This document shows positions 28,071 through 36,532 of a stretch of DNA of 64,000 bases, piece after piece. The translations under genes and the position numbers were made by a program. Every line of letters starts with the position of its first letter. The stretch's first letter is position 1. The DNA is taken from assembly GCA_016787485.1 (NCBI GenBank), contig JAEUUL010000025.1:126496-190495 (forward strand), written 5' to 3'. Source of the stretch: Bacteroidota bacterium (lineage in GTDB: Bacteria; Bacteroidota; Bacteroidia; NS11-12g; UBA955). The notes beneath the pieces were generated by a model that saw only the letters and a program-made list of their open reading frames with translations, searched no databases and was not told the origin of the DNA.

Positions 28071-28895
28071 TTATCCGTTCAATGACTTTTTCCAAATTCC
28101 GCTGAAATAGACCTTTTTTCCGCTTTGAAAATGGCTAAAGGTTTGTGTTCCAATGGTTCCCGCAAATTCTAAAAAATATTTCTGAAACCAGCGGGGCACA
28201 TGCTGTTGGATGAGATTGAGCTTTCGGTCATTCTCTTTTTCCAGGGCCAGCACCACATGGTCCGTTATGGGTTGAAACCGGATTTCTGACAAAGGAAAAT
28301 TTCCCATTTTTTGCTGTACACCGGTCACTTCACCTGCACTCCTGAAATCGGCAAGCAGTAAACAACCACCGGGTTTCAGCACACGGCAAACTTCAGATAT
28401 AAAGGTATCGAAAGAGGGGTAGGCATGCGAGGATTCAACGTTTATGACGATGTCCACACTGTCATTGTCATACGGTAGTTGCATGGCGTTTCCGGTAATG
28501 TACTGCAGTCCGGAACAGACATAGTTCTTATTGCAAAAGGCAGTTGCCCTGGGTGCGTAATCCAGACCGGTCACAGAAGCGGGTTTCAGATATTTTGAGA
28601 TAAAAAAGGACCCACCGCCCCTTCCGCTGCCCACTTCCAGTATTTGTGTTTCAGAACTTACCGGAACCTGAGAGATAAGATGGCTGTATAAACGGAATCC
28701 ATAAAGGTCTGCAGCATCCCGGGCATCAACGGAAATGGGTTCGGTTTCTCCGGGAAAAAGCGCATATCCGTAATTCATAAACCGCCAGTCGGAAAGGCGG
28801 ATGCGGCCGGCAAACTGGTTGTACAGAATTTGCCAGATTTTGTAGCGGAGATTGGGAAACAGTTGTAAGATTTTTACCGTTAAGCGTGTGAACAT
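28071..28895 (-). CDS. SAM-dependent methyltransferase
   Basis: The 274-residue protein has class I methyltransferase motifs: ILEVGSGRGGGSFFI (motif I), a VTGLDYAPRA acidic strand end, NDSVDIVINVESSHAYP and VLKPGGCLLLADFRSAGE. The SSHAYPS segment is like that of sterol/tocopherol-type C-methyltransferases and phthiotriol-type enzymes, so the substrate is probably a lipid or other small molecule. No neighbour shows the pathway. Confidence 0.85.
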   Translation of the reverse strand: MFTRLTVKILQLFPNLRYKIWQILYNQFAGRIRLSDWRFMNYGYALFPGETEPISVDARDAADLYGFRLYSHLISQVPVSSETQILEVGSGRGGGSFFISKYLKPASVTGLDYAPRATAFCNKNYVCSGLQYITGNAMQLPYDNDSVDIVINVESSHAYPSFDTFISEVCRVLKPGGCLLLADFRSAGEVTGVQQKMGNFPLSEIRFQPITDHVVLALEKENDRKLNLIQQHVPRWFQKYFLEFAGTIGTQTFSHFQSGKKVYFSGIWKKSLNG

Positions 28896-29010
28896 GGCCT
28901 GCGAAGATAGGCAGTGCCTTGATTGGAGTAAATCCTCCGTTTGAAAGGCGGAGAAGAATGCATAGTGGGTACTTCACTGTGGTTGCTGCTGTTTGATGTA
29001 AAATTGCAAC

Positions 29011-29388
29011 ATGCGCAATTTGTTTACAGTGATTTTGTTGGTGAGTTCCAATGTGTTTATGACCCTGGCATGGTATGGCCACCTGAAATGGAAATCCCAT
29101 CCGCTGTTATTGAAATACGGCATGGCCGGAATTTTCCTGTTCAGCTGGGGTCTGGCTTTTTTTGAGTACCTGCTGCAGGTGCCGGCCAACCGGCTGGGCA
29201 GCCGTGAAACAGGCGGAACCATGGATTTGTTTCAGCTGAAAATACTTCAGGAAGTCATTTCCATAGCCGTGTTTACCATTCTGGCCCTGTTTGTATTTCA
29301 GGGAGAGGCATTTCACTGGCGCTACGGTGTGGCATTCGTGCTTATTTTAGCCGCCGTGTGGTTGGTATTTGGGATGAAAAACGGATGA
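29011..29388 (+). CDS. DUF486/DMT-family small membrane protein
   Basis: The 125-residue protein has four hydrophobic helices and the DUF486 (COG3169) pattern: VILLVSSNVFMTLAWYGHL, FSWGLAFFEYLLQVPANR, and LKILQEVISIAVFTILALF. The family is related to drug/metabolite transporters but no substrate is known. It lies alone between two minus-strand units. Confidence 0.85.
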   Translation: MRNLFTVILLVSSNVFMTLAWYGHLKWKSHPLLLKYGMAGIFLFSWGLAFFEYLLQVPANRLGSRETGGTMDLFQLKILQEVISIAVFTILALFVFQGEAFHWRYGVAFVLILAAVWLVFGMKNG

Positions 29389-29421
29389 AGCCAATCCATG
29401 AAATCTGCCAGTGGAGCTGCT

Positions 29422-29862
29422 TCATGGAATGATCTGTGCAGAAGCATTTTCCAGGTAAGCATCGCCCGCAGCCGTTTGGATTTTAATGTTGGTAAACATA
29501 ATAAAATCACCCTCCTGTAAATCCTTCAAAAGAAACTGAATGGCATCGAGACGATTGCTGTTGAAAACGACCTGATACATGCCTGCTTTTTTTCCTGCAC
29601 AGTGGAACGTGTAACTGATTATAGGGAAATCAGTTACTGGAATCCAATTTTCCCCGTCTTTCTGCATAACCTGAACCGTTGTCTGCTTTCTGAATTCTGC
29701 CAGTGATACGGGCTGCTCAAAATTTACAGACCCGGCCTGCAGTCTCCAGCGGGGTTGTTTTGATGTATGTGCCGTATCCGGCGCAACCGGCCGCACTTCA
29801 GCCTGGCTGAACAAAGCCCCTGAACTGAGAAAGAGACTAATCAGAAGCAGTATTTTTTTCAT
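29422..29862 (-). CDS. Hypothetical exported protein
   Basis: The 146-residue protein has a signal peptide (KKILLLISLFLSSGALFSQ). The remaining part is a single beta-rich domain with FPIISYTFHCAGKKAGMY and LQEGDFIMFTNIKIQTAAG, which loosely recalls the C-terminal domain of the gliding protein GldM. That resemblance is a weak impression. Its ATG overlaps the peroxidase stop region (ATGA), so it is translated from the same mRNA as the di-heme peroxidase. Confidence 0.6.
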   Translation of the reverse strand: MKKILLLISLFLSSGALFSQAEVRPVAPDTAHTSKQPRWRLQAGSVNFEQPVSLAEFRKQTTVQVMQKDGENWIPVTDFPIISYTFHCAGKKAGMYQVVFNSNRLDAIQFLLKDLQEGDFIMFTNIKIQTAAGDAYLENASAQIIP

Positions 29863-30959
29863 GGCAGAAACGGATTGCTGAACCGTTTATCGTGGGTAAA
29901 TGATTCGTCTGTGAGGCAATGCAAAAATGCAATCAGCGCTGATTTTTCATCAGGTGTAATATTTAATTTTTTTGCCTGTGTTTGTTTGGTTATTGTGTTG
30001 GTCTCGCGAAACATCCAGGAGAGTGAGGGATTCATTTTTATTCCTGAGCTGTAATGATCCAATACTTGATCCAGGGTTTGAAACCGACCATCGTGCATGT
30101 AGGGAGCTGTAAGTGCTATATTGCGCAGTGTAGGCGCTTTGAAGTTTCCGGAATCACCGCTTAATGTGCCGGCAGGGTCCAAACCTATGTTGGCAGAACT
30201 TGAACTCTGTCCCCAGCCAAAGCTCATGTTGCTGGAACCGGAATGGCAGGTTGCACAGTTGTATTTGTGAAAGAACAAATCCTTTCCTTTGTTCTCAAGT
30301 GCAGTCAATCCGGGTTGATCTTCATTCTCAGGATTTGACGTTCTGTACAGGTCAAATTTTGAATTGAAACTTTGCATGGATGAAAGGAAATTGGAAAGCG
30401 CATTGGAAATATCCCAGGATGACATTTTTCCGGAACCAGAAATCCGTTTCATATTCTCTTTGTAAAAGGGGATAGAATTAACGCGTTCCACCATTTCATT
30501 AAGGTCTTCAAATCCCATTTCACGGTGGTTGGATACCGGCATGAGTGCAAGTGTTTGCAAGCTTCCTGCCCTCATACCCCAGAAGAATCCGGAATTGCGG
30601 CCTATGTTCACAATGGCCATCGAATTGAGGTGGGTTTGTAAATTGCTGAATCCACCACTTGTAGGAGTATTGTCGGCAAAACTCAGTTCCTGTTTATGGC
30701 AACTTCCGCAACTCGTGGTTCCGTTTAAACTGAGACGCGTATCATAAAAAAGGACACGGCCCAATGCGGCATACGCATTGTTGATGTTTGTTGCCCTGAG
30801 CTGACTTCCGGCTTTATCTGTATTGGAGTAATCCACAGCAAACACATCCTGTTGCACAGTGGCTTCAGGCAATTGTTGGGTCAAACCGTTCTTTCGGCAT
30901 GCTGCCAACACTGTGGTGATGATGGCTGCACTCAGCAGAATTTTCTGTGTTGTTTTCAT
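29859..30959 (-). CDS. Di-heme cytochrome c peroxidase / MauG-family lipoprotein
   Basis: The 366-residue protein begins with a lipoprotein signal (VLAAC, Cys21). It has two CxxCH heme sites, CGSCH (84-88) and CATCHSG near residue 233, with the family segments ALGRVLFYDTRLSLNG and APYMHDGRFQTLDQVLDHY. It should reduce peroxide, or act on a partner protein, in the periplasm. The cytochrome c maturation genes later in the window would be needed for heme attachment. It is followed by a coupled exported protein gene and preceded by a beta-barrel-like gene. Confidence 0.92.
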   Translation of the reverse strand: MKTTQKILLSAAIITTVLAACRKNGLTQQLPEATVQQDVFAVDYSNTDKAGSQLRATNINNAYAALGRVLFYDTRLSLNGTTSCGSCHKQELSFADNTPTSGGFSNLQTHLNSMAIVNIGRNSGFFWGMRAGSLQTLALMPVSNHREMGFEDLNEMVERVNSIPFYKENMKRISGSGKMSSWDISNALSNFLSSMQSFNSKFDLYRTSNPENEDQPGLTALENKGKDLFFHKYNCATCHSGSSNMSFGWGQSSSSANIGLDPAGTLSGDSGNFKAPTLRNIALTAPYMHDGRFQTLDQVLDHYSSGIKMNPSLSWMFRETNTITKQTQAKKLNITPDEKSALIAFLHCLTDESFTHDKRFSNPFLP

Positions 30960-30968
30960 GGGATAGGT

Positions 30969-31628
30969 TTAAAGCAGGACGTTGAAAAATACGGATACTG
31001 GCATGGTAAAAGAAATATTACCTGAATTGATGAAATTTTGATTGGGTGTACTGGAAATCCCCTGAGAATTGACACTCCAGGTTTTTTCGGAGCTCATGCG
31101 CCGGTAACATTGCAGATACATTTCGGTATACAGTGAAATGCGCGAATTAAATCGCCATTCTATTCCTGTATTGGGCGCAATGCCATACCAGGATTCTCTG
31201 CGTTTTATATTAGAATGGGTTGTGAATCCCCCTGAATTGGTGAAACGGCTGTATGTTTTTTCATTGGACTGTAGTGTAAACAGATCAGCGCCGAGATAAA
31301 TATTCCATTTAGGGGATACAGGTATGGTTTTGTCCAGTCCAGTGCGGAAATTCAGTTTGCGGGTATCCGATTCGCTGTAGACTTTGCTCGCCTGATTGTC
31401 TGTATTGTCAAAACGGTAATTGCCACCCAATCCTGCCCTCCAGTTCCATTTTTTACCCATATGTCTGTATGTAACCAGATATGGATTTGCTTCGGGCAGG
31501 TTGTTGCTGTTAAATACGAGAAATTGCTTAACAAATGTACTTACATTCACTCCCAACTGGTGATTGTACTGAGCCTGTATAGGAATAATCAGGCAAAAAA
31601 GAACGATTGCAAGGATGACTTTGCGCAT
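30969..31628 (-). CDS. Probable outer-membrane beta-barrel protein
   Basis: The ATG at 31628 starts a signal peptide (RKVILAIVLFCLIIPIQAQ). The rest of the 219 residues alternate polar and hydrophobic positions in strands such as KWNWRAGLGGNYRF and LYTEMYLQCYRRM, and the last strand is ITMPVSVFFNVLL-like. This fits a porin-like family protein of about 10 strands. A CAAAACTA box at 31638-31645 is an exact -7 match on the minus strand. It probably heads the peroxidase operon (gap 9 bp). Confidence 0.65.
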   Translation of the reverse strand: MRKVILAIVLFCLIIPIQAQYNHQLGVNVSTFVKQFLVFNSNNLPEANPYLVTYRHMGKKWNWRAGLGGNYRFDNTDNQASKVYSESDTRKLNFRTGLDKTIPVSPKWNIYLGADLFTLQSNEKTYSRFTNSGGFTTHSNIKRRESWYGIAPNTGIEWRFNSRISLYTEMYLQCYRRMSSEKTWSVNSQGISSTPNQNFINSGNISFTMPVSVFFNVLL

Positions 31629-31805
31629 GGAGTGAAACAAAACTAAACGATTCTGCGGAAAATAAAATGTATTTTGTATGAAATCAGGTAAAAAATGACA
31701 AAGGAAGGGCCGGACGGATGGCTGCTAAATATTGCGTGAGCAGAGCAATGCACTGAAGTGGGGCGATACCGCCCGAACCGAAAGACAGGCCACGTTGCAG
31801 AAAAA

Positions 31806-32636
31806 TCAATCCCGGTTCAGCAATCCGAACAGGACCTGGGAAACGTTGTGTTTCAGGGGTTTGCCGTTGTAGGTTCGTACCCAGCGTATTCCACGTGTGG
31901 CACTGGTGAGAAATATCTCATCGGCAGCCCCCAAACTGATTTCAGTAATGGCTTGTTCGTGCACAGTATATCCATAGGCCTGGGCAAGCTGGATGATGAC
32001 TTTGCGCATAACCCCGTCTACACAATACTCGGTAAGGGGAGGGGTTGCCACAAAATCTCCGGATACCATAAATAAATTTGAACTGTTGGTTTCTGCAACC
32101 CGGTTTTGGTCATTGAAAATGACACACTCATCGTATCCGTTTTCCTTGCAGTATATGCCGGCCATAACATTCAGCAAGGCTGATGTGTTCTTCAGCATAC
32201 TCAGATAATTCGCATTTTTACTCATTTCACGATATGCGCCAAGCGAGAGACCTGTCTCGTTCCATTCGTAGGACCGGGTATCTGTTTTATTTACTTCCAG
32301 TACGATGGTAACACCGGATTGGACGGGGGTATAAAGGCCCGGACCTTCGCGCAGGATGGTGCAGCGCACCCTGGCATTCTCGGTGCCGGCAAATTCAGCT
32401 GCGGCGATAACCCATTTTTCAAGAATTTCCGAATTGAAATCCACCGGCAATTCCATCTTTAATAACATGGCCGATTTGCGGATGCGGATAAAGTGTAAAT
32501 CGAGGTGCAGTACCCTGCCGGCCGATAGTTTCATGCTTTCGAAAAAGCCATCTCCATAGCGATAAATACGGCTTGAAGCTGCAAAAACCGGTGTGTTTTC
32601 TTCTACTACATGGCCGTTGATGCTATACACTGTCAT
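31806..32636 (-). CDS. Class IV aminotransferase / aminodeoxychorismate lyase-like
   Basis: The 276-residue protein is a fold-type IV PLP enzyme: YRYGDGFFESMKLSAGRV near the start, KNANYLSMLKNTSAL with the candidate PLP lysine, then DECVIFNDQNRVAETNSSN and CVDGVMRKVI. This group covers branched-chain aminotransferases and PabC, and the short length and F-E-S-M motif lean towards PabC. It is last in the etfB-etfA-bifunctional nuclease-hypothetical operon and has an ATGA overlap with the gene before it. Confidence 0.85.
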   Translation of the reverse strand: MTVYSINGHVVEENTPVFAASSRIYRYGDGFFESMKLSAGRVLHLDLHFIRIRKSAMLLKMELPVDFNSEILEKWVIAAAEFAGTENARVRCTILREGPGLYTPVQSGVTIVLEVNKTDTRSYEWNETGLSLGAYREMSKNANYLSMLKNTSALLNVMAGIYCKENGYDECVIFNDQNRVAETNSSNLFMVSGDFVATPPLTEYCVDGVMRKVIIQLAQAYGYTVHEQAITEISLGAADEIFLTSATRGIRWVRTYNGKPLKHNVSQVLFGLLNRD

Positions 32637-33058
32637 GGATGTATTTTATGATAGTGAAACCAGGTTTTTCCTTCGCGAATGACGAGAGAATCTGACAAGT
32701 GCATGATGTGAAATCTGCGGGGTTTTTTATCGAAAGGCCAATAGGAAAATTCAAGGGCTTTGTGATACGGGGAGCTGTCAGCAGGCACAGAAATGATAGA
32801 GACTAACCCTTGCTCGAATTTATTCCATGCATGAATTCTGTATTGAAATTGCGGCTTTTTCTGATTGTACAAATGCATGGTGTCATTGACATTCGGATAG
32901 GGTAAAATCTGTATCCCGTTTTTTACTACACTTGTATAATGCCAGTTCCCCCAGAGTTTGGATGTTTTGAATTTAGGCTTTGGCGCATAAGAAAAAGCGA
33001 CCCCAAACAGGGCCGCAATTGTGAACAGTGATTTATTTTTTCCTCCGCGCAATTTCAT
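32633..33058 (-). CDS. Hypothetical protein
   Basis: The ATG at 33058 gives 141 residues and overlaps the end of the bifunctional nuclease gene by 26 bp. A short hydrophobic stretch near the start (SLFTIAALFGVAFSYA) may be a signal or membrane anchor. The rest has a LWGNWHYTSVVKNG start and an FEYWPFDKKPRRFHI-type end and resembles small lipocalin-like DUF domains. The stop overlaps the next start as ATGA. No function recognised. Confidence 0.6.
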   Translation of the reverse strand: MKLRGGKNKSLFTIAALFGVAFSYAPKPKFKTSKLWGNWHYTSVVKNGIQILPYPNVNDTMHLYNQKKPQFQYRIHAWNKFEQGLVSIISVPADSSPYHKALEFSYWPFDKKPRRFHIMHLSDSLVIREGKTWFHYHKIHP

Positions 33059-33638
33059 CACGGATTTTGGCGGCTTTTGTATAATCCTCGTCACGGATTG
33101 CCTCTTCCAGCAGATTTTCCAGTTCGTCCATAGAGAAAGAAGAATACCCGCTGTGCGACTTGCTCACCGGCACCAGATCATCGTGTACCACACGGCCGGG
33201 TTCATCTGCAGGGGCAACTTCGTCGTGCTCTTCAATTTCGTAGGCTGCTTCATCCAGCAACTGCATATCGGCATATACCGGACAGTGAAATTTGGCCGCC
33301 AGGGCAATGGCGTCGCTGGTACGGCTGTCCAGTTCGAAGTTTTGCCCGTTTAGGCTGCACAAAATTTTGGAGAAGAATATGCCCTCAGACAAACTGTGGA
33401 TATAAACCTCCGTCACTTCAACCCCGAAAGCATTGAATGAATCCACCATTAAATCGTGGGTGAGGGGCCGGCTGGGTTTCATGCCTTCCAGCTCCATGGC
33501 TATGGCCTGTGCCTCGAATCCACCGATGAGGACAGGGAGTTTGCGGGAACCGTTTTTTTCGGCCAGGACCAGTGTATAGGCTCCCTGAGAATGGGCCGGC
33601 ACGATGGATAGAATTTCAAGTTCGGCTTTTTGGCTCAT
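33033..33638 (-). CDS. Bifunctional nuclease (BFN/DUF151) domain protein with UVR motif
   Basis: The 201-residue protein has the BFN domain (LPVLIGGFEAQAIAMELEGM, RPLTHDLMVDSF, SRTSDAIALAAKFHCPVY) and, after a linker, a UVR motif at about 165-200 (MDELENLLEEAIRDEDYTKA). Family members show RNase/DNase activity in plants, and the UVR part is a protein-protein contact found in UvrB/UvrC and ClpC partners. It lies 12 bp after etfA, in one operon with electron-transfer flavoprotein genes. Confidence 0.9.
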   Translation of the reverse strand: MSQKAELEILSIVPAHSQGAYTLVLAEKNGSRKLPVLIGGFEAQAIAMELEGMKPSRPLTHDLMVDSFNAFGVEVTEVYIHSLSEGIFFSKILCSLNGQNFELDSRTSDAIALAAKFHCPVYADMQLLDEAAYEIEEHDEVAPADEPGRVVHDDLVPVSKSHSGYSSFSMDELENLLEEAIRDEDYTKAAKIRDEIARRKK

Positions 33639-33650
33639 TCCCGGAATTAC

Positions 33651-34604
33651 TTAGTGAGATGTGGCGGTAGCGGCAGCAATCAACTTAGGCAGAACCTCAA
33701 ATGCATCCCCAACGATTCCATAATCGGCGGCCTTGAAAAATGGTGCCTCCGGGTCTTTGTTGATAGCAACAATTACCTTGCTGCTGCTTACACCTGCCAG
33801 GTGTTGAATGGCACCACTGATTCCGATGGCTATGTAAAGGTTGGGTTTGATGGTAATTCCCGTTTGTCCCACATGCTCGCTGTGAGACCTCCAGCCCATA
33901 TCGCTAACTGGTTTACTGCAGGCTGTTGCTGCCCCCAGCGCTTTAGCCAGATCTTCAATCATGCCCCAGTTTTCCGGTCCTTTCATTCCACGTCCACCAC
34001 TCACCACGATTTCTGCTTCGGTAAGGGGAATTTTACCGGTCACTTTATTCACTGACTGAATCTGCAGCCGACTGCCTGCAACTTGCACACCGGCGTCGGC
34101 AACAGTGGCGCTTCCGCCTGATTCGCGAATTTCAAAACTGTTTGGTGTTATGGCCAGCACTTTTACAGGCTGTTTCAGTTCCACCCAGGCAAATGCTTTG
34201 CCCGAGAATACACCGCGTTTAACCTTATAACCTGCACTGGTATCCGGGTAGTCAATCACGTTGGTGGCCAGTGATGCGTTCAGGGTTGTGGCTACAGCAG
34301 GTGCAATGCTTTTGCCGGTGTAGTTGTTGCTGATGATGACCGTGGCTGCGTTTTTATTCCGGGCCAGTTCAGCCAGCATAGCGGCAGCGGCATCAGGGGA
34401 GTGGGTGGCAGAGCCGGGAAGCACCAGAACTTCGTCGGCGCCATAGTTGCCCAGAGAGGCAGCATCAGATGCCTGCCCATTTACAACAGCTACCACAGGA
34501 CCGGCCTGAGTGCGGTTGGCAATTTCACGGGCTACAGTTACGGCCTCCAGGGAAGATTTTTTATATCCGGTTTCGGTGGTTTCGGCAAATACTATAATAG
34601 ACAT
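33651..34604 (-). CDS. etfA: Electron transfer flavoprotein alpha subunit
   Basis: The 317-residue protein shows the EtfA FAD domain: VVSGGRGMKGPENWGMIEDL, SKPVSDMGWRSHSEHVGQTG, IKPNLYIAIGISGAIQH and INKDPEAPFFKAADYGIVGD. It accepts electrons from acyl-CoA and other dehydrogenases and passes them to ETF-quinone oxidoreductase. It lies 11 bp after etfB. Confidence 0.96.
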   Translation of the reverse strand: MSIIVFAETTETGYKKSSLEAVTVAREIANRTQAGPVVAVVNGQASDAASLGNYGADEVLVLPGSATHSPDAAAAMLAELARNKNAATVIISNNYTGKSIAPAVATTLNASLATNVIDYPDTSAGYKVKRGVFSGKAFAWVELKQPVKVLAITPNSFEIRESGGSATVADAGVQVAGSRLQIQSVNKVTGKIPLTEAEIVVSGGRGMKGPENWGMIEDLAKALGAATACSKPVSDMGWRSHSEHVGQTGITIKPNLYIAIGISGAIQHLAGVSSSKVIVAINKDPEAPFFKAADYGIVGDAFEVLPKLIAAATATSH

Positions 34605-34615
34605 GGAATCTGGAA

Positions 34616-35353
34616 TTAGATTACTTTCGCTTCGTTTCTTAACAAATATAACAATTCTGCAGGATTTTCCGCATCAATCAGCTTCACCCCTTGTTTTGGA
34701 GCAGGCAATTCGAAGGCGACATATCCCGATGCGGCAGTGGCAGCGCCAGGTTCTGTAATTTGCAGGGGTTTGGTTCTCGCGGCCATTATTCCCCTCATAT
34801 TGGGAATGCGGGGTTCACACAGGTCTTTTTGTGCGCTGATTACGGCAGGTAACTGCACGGTAACCACTTCCCGGCCTCCGTCTATGTCATGCTCCACAGT
34901 TGCTGTGCCTGCAGACACATCTATTTTGCTGGCTACATTCACCGAAGGGATGCCAAGGAGTTGACCCAACAGACCGCAAACTGCGCCTCCGTTGTAATCT
35001 ATGCTTTCACGACCGGTAAGAATGAGGTCGTATCCGGCATTCTGCGCAACAGCAGCAATCTGTGCTGCCACAAACTGCGCATCGGCGGGTTCTGCATTTA
35101 CGCGAATGGCTTCATGGGCACCAATACTGAGGGCTTTGCGTATGCTTGCTTCTGAATCCGCAGTACCCACATGGATTACATGCACTGTGCCATTGGAAGC
35201 TTCTGCGAGTTCCATAGCCCGGGTCAGCGCCAGCTCGTCGTAAGGGTTGATGATGTACTGAACACCCTGATTGTTGAAACGGGTGTTGTTGTCTGTAAAG
35301 GAAATTTTTGTGGTGGTATCTGGCACCACGCTGATGCAAACAAGGATTTTCAT
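34616..35353 (-). CDS. etfB: Electron transfer flavoprotein beta subunit
   Basis: The ATG at 35353 (MKILVCISVVPDTTTKISF) gives 245 residues, the usual EtfB length; the open frame further upstream to 35479 is not needed. Conserved parts are INPYDELALTRAMEL and the AMP/FAD-binding GRESIDYNGGAVCGLLGQLL. It is first in the operon. A CAAAAATA at 35381-35388 is an exact minus-strand -7 box. Confidence 0.96.
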   Translation of the reverse strand: MKILVCISVVPDTTTKISFTDNNTRFNNQGVQYIINPYDELALTRAMELAEASNGTVHVIHVGTADSEASIRKALSIGAHEAIRVNAEPADAQFVAAQIAAVAQNAGYDLILTGRESIDYNGGAVCGLLGQLLGIPSVNVASKIDVSAGTATVEHDIDGGREVVTVQLPAVISAQKDLCEPRIPNMRGIMAARTKPLQITEPGAATAASGYVAFELPAPKQGVKLIDAENPAELLYLLRNEAKVI

Positions 35354-35380
35354 GTCGGGGTTTTGGTAAAAACCGGGCTG

Positions 35381-35388
35381 CAAAAATA
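35381..35388 (-). promoter_or_regulatory. -7 box of the etfBA operon
   Basis: Read on the minus strand the sequence is TATTTTTG, an exact TAnnTTTG match, 27 bases before the etfB ATG. Confidence 0.55.
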
Positions 35389-35448
35389 GGGAAAAAGGGT
35401 ATGCGAACCAGCAGGTGGCAGGTTCAGATTGCTGCAGGGGTGAAAATG

Positions 35449-35476
35449 AAAAGCCCGGCTTTAAGGCCGGGCTTTT
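35449..35476. terminator. Rho-independent terminator
   Basis: AAAAGCCCGGC (35449-35459) and GCCGGGCTTTT (35466-35476) form an 11-bp perfect stem with a 6-base loop; the A and T tracts at its ends make it work in both directions. It ends the lipoprotein gene transcript before etfB. Confidence 0.9.
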
Positions 35477-35493
35477 CAATGGTAGTCTGAAAT

Positions 35494-35802
35494 TTATTTT
35501 TTCACTTCAATGCTCGCACCACCTTTGCCTACATTGATTTTGGTTCCGGCGTCACCGGATTTGGTCTCAATGCTGGCGCCTTCTTTGTTTACCTTCACGC
35601 TGGTTCCGGGATCTTTCGATTCGGGGGTTGCAGCAGGTTGGTTCTCTGCAGGAGGCGTAGCTTCTGGAGTTTGGCTGGTAGGTGCAGCTTCTGTTTTCTT
35701 GGTTGTGTCTTCAGCCGGTGTAGCATTGGAATCGTTGGATCCGCCGCAGGCAGCCATCATGGCCATGGTGGCAATGCCGAAAATGAATGTGATTTTTTTC
35801 AT
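35494..35802 (-). CDS. Small Thr/Ala/Pro-rich lipoprotein
   Basis: From the ATG at 35802 the 102-residue protein has a lipoprotein signal (KKITFIFGIATMAMMAACGG, Cys19). A low-complexity Thr/Glu/Pro/Ala linker follows, then two near-identical GASIE-K repeats at the end (KVNKEGASIETKSG and NVGKGGASIEVKK). It is likely an abundant envelope lipoprotein, function unknown. A CAAATATA at 35824-35831 is an exact minus-strand -7 box and a strong terminator follows. Confidence 0.75.
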   Translation of the reverse strand: MKKITFIFGIATMAMMAACGGSNDSNATPAEDTTKKTEAAPTSQTPEATPPAENQPAATPESKDPGTSVKVNKEGASIETKSGDAGTKINVGKGGASIEVKK

Positions 35803-35929
35803 AATGAGTAGGATATGTAAGGGCAAATATATAAAACGGCTTGAATAGTCTACTTTTTTTCTCAAAGGTTTAATGCGCACTCCCTATGTTTCGTATTAAA
35901 AACCAAAATTGTACTGTCCGGACAGAAAG

Positions 35930-36457
35930 TCATCCAATTGTTTTTTGCTCCCATTCATGTCTCCAAATCCGGTAAATGAGCTCGTCTTCCACATTTCCGT
36001 TTTTTTCAATTGTCCCTGTAAGGCGGGCTTCAAGGATAAAGCCATTTCTTTCCAGCGCTTTTTGCGAAGCAATGTTTCGGCCAAACGGGCGTGCAAATAT
36101 GCGTTTATTAGGCAGCCGGGTAAAAGCAAAGTCCAGCATGCGGCGGATGGCTTCTGTCACAATTCCTTGCCCCCAGAAGGGTTCGGCCACCCAGTAGCCC
36201 AGTTCAGCATTGTTGTGCCAAATATCCTCCTGAGGATGGATGCCGATGCCACCTGCAACCTGACCACCAATGTCTATAGCAAAAATCCGGACAGGGTCCG
36301 TACTGCCAGCCATCTGTATAAAGGCAGCTGCATGTTCTTCAGTGTACGGATGTGGAAACCGGTTGGTAAGGTTGCCGGAAATGTTTGGGTTGTTGCCGGC
36401 AATGGCAAGGCTGGGAATGTCGTCGGGCGTAAAAGGTCGTAAGGTAAAAGGTGTCAT
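35930..36457 (-). CDS. GNAT N-acetyltransferase (RimJ/RimL-like)
   Basis: The 175-residue protein has the GNAT fold of the RimJ/RimL group: FTLRPFTPDDIPSLAIAGNN, then AELGYWVAEPFWGQGIVTEAIRR (acetyl-CoA loop) and NIASQKALERNGFILEARL. It transfers acetyl groups to an amine or protein N-terminus; the substrate cannot be told. A CAAATGTA box at 36471-36478 fits a minus-strand -7. Confidence 0.88.
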   Translation of the reverse strand: MTPFTLRPFTPDDIPSLAIAGNNPNISGNLTNRFPHPYTEEHAAAFIQMAGSTDPVRIFAIDIGGQVAGGIGIHPQEDIWHNNAELGYWVAEPFWGQGIVTEAIRRMLDFAFTRLPNKRIFARPFGRNIASQKALERNGFILEARLTGTIEKNGNVEDELIYRIWRHEWEQKTIG

Positions 36458-36532
36458 ACGGAAGTAATTACAAATGTATGCAGGATAAAAAATGTCCTTT
36501 ACGCTTTTCGACAGAAACAGTGAATCTGTATC

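Noticed and set aside
31757-31776. GGGCG/CGCCC hairpin downstream of the class IV aminotransferase gene
   Set aside because: Only five base pairs and no T-run in the transcribed direction.
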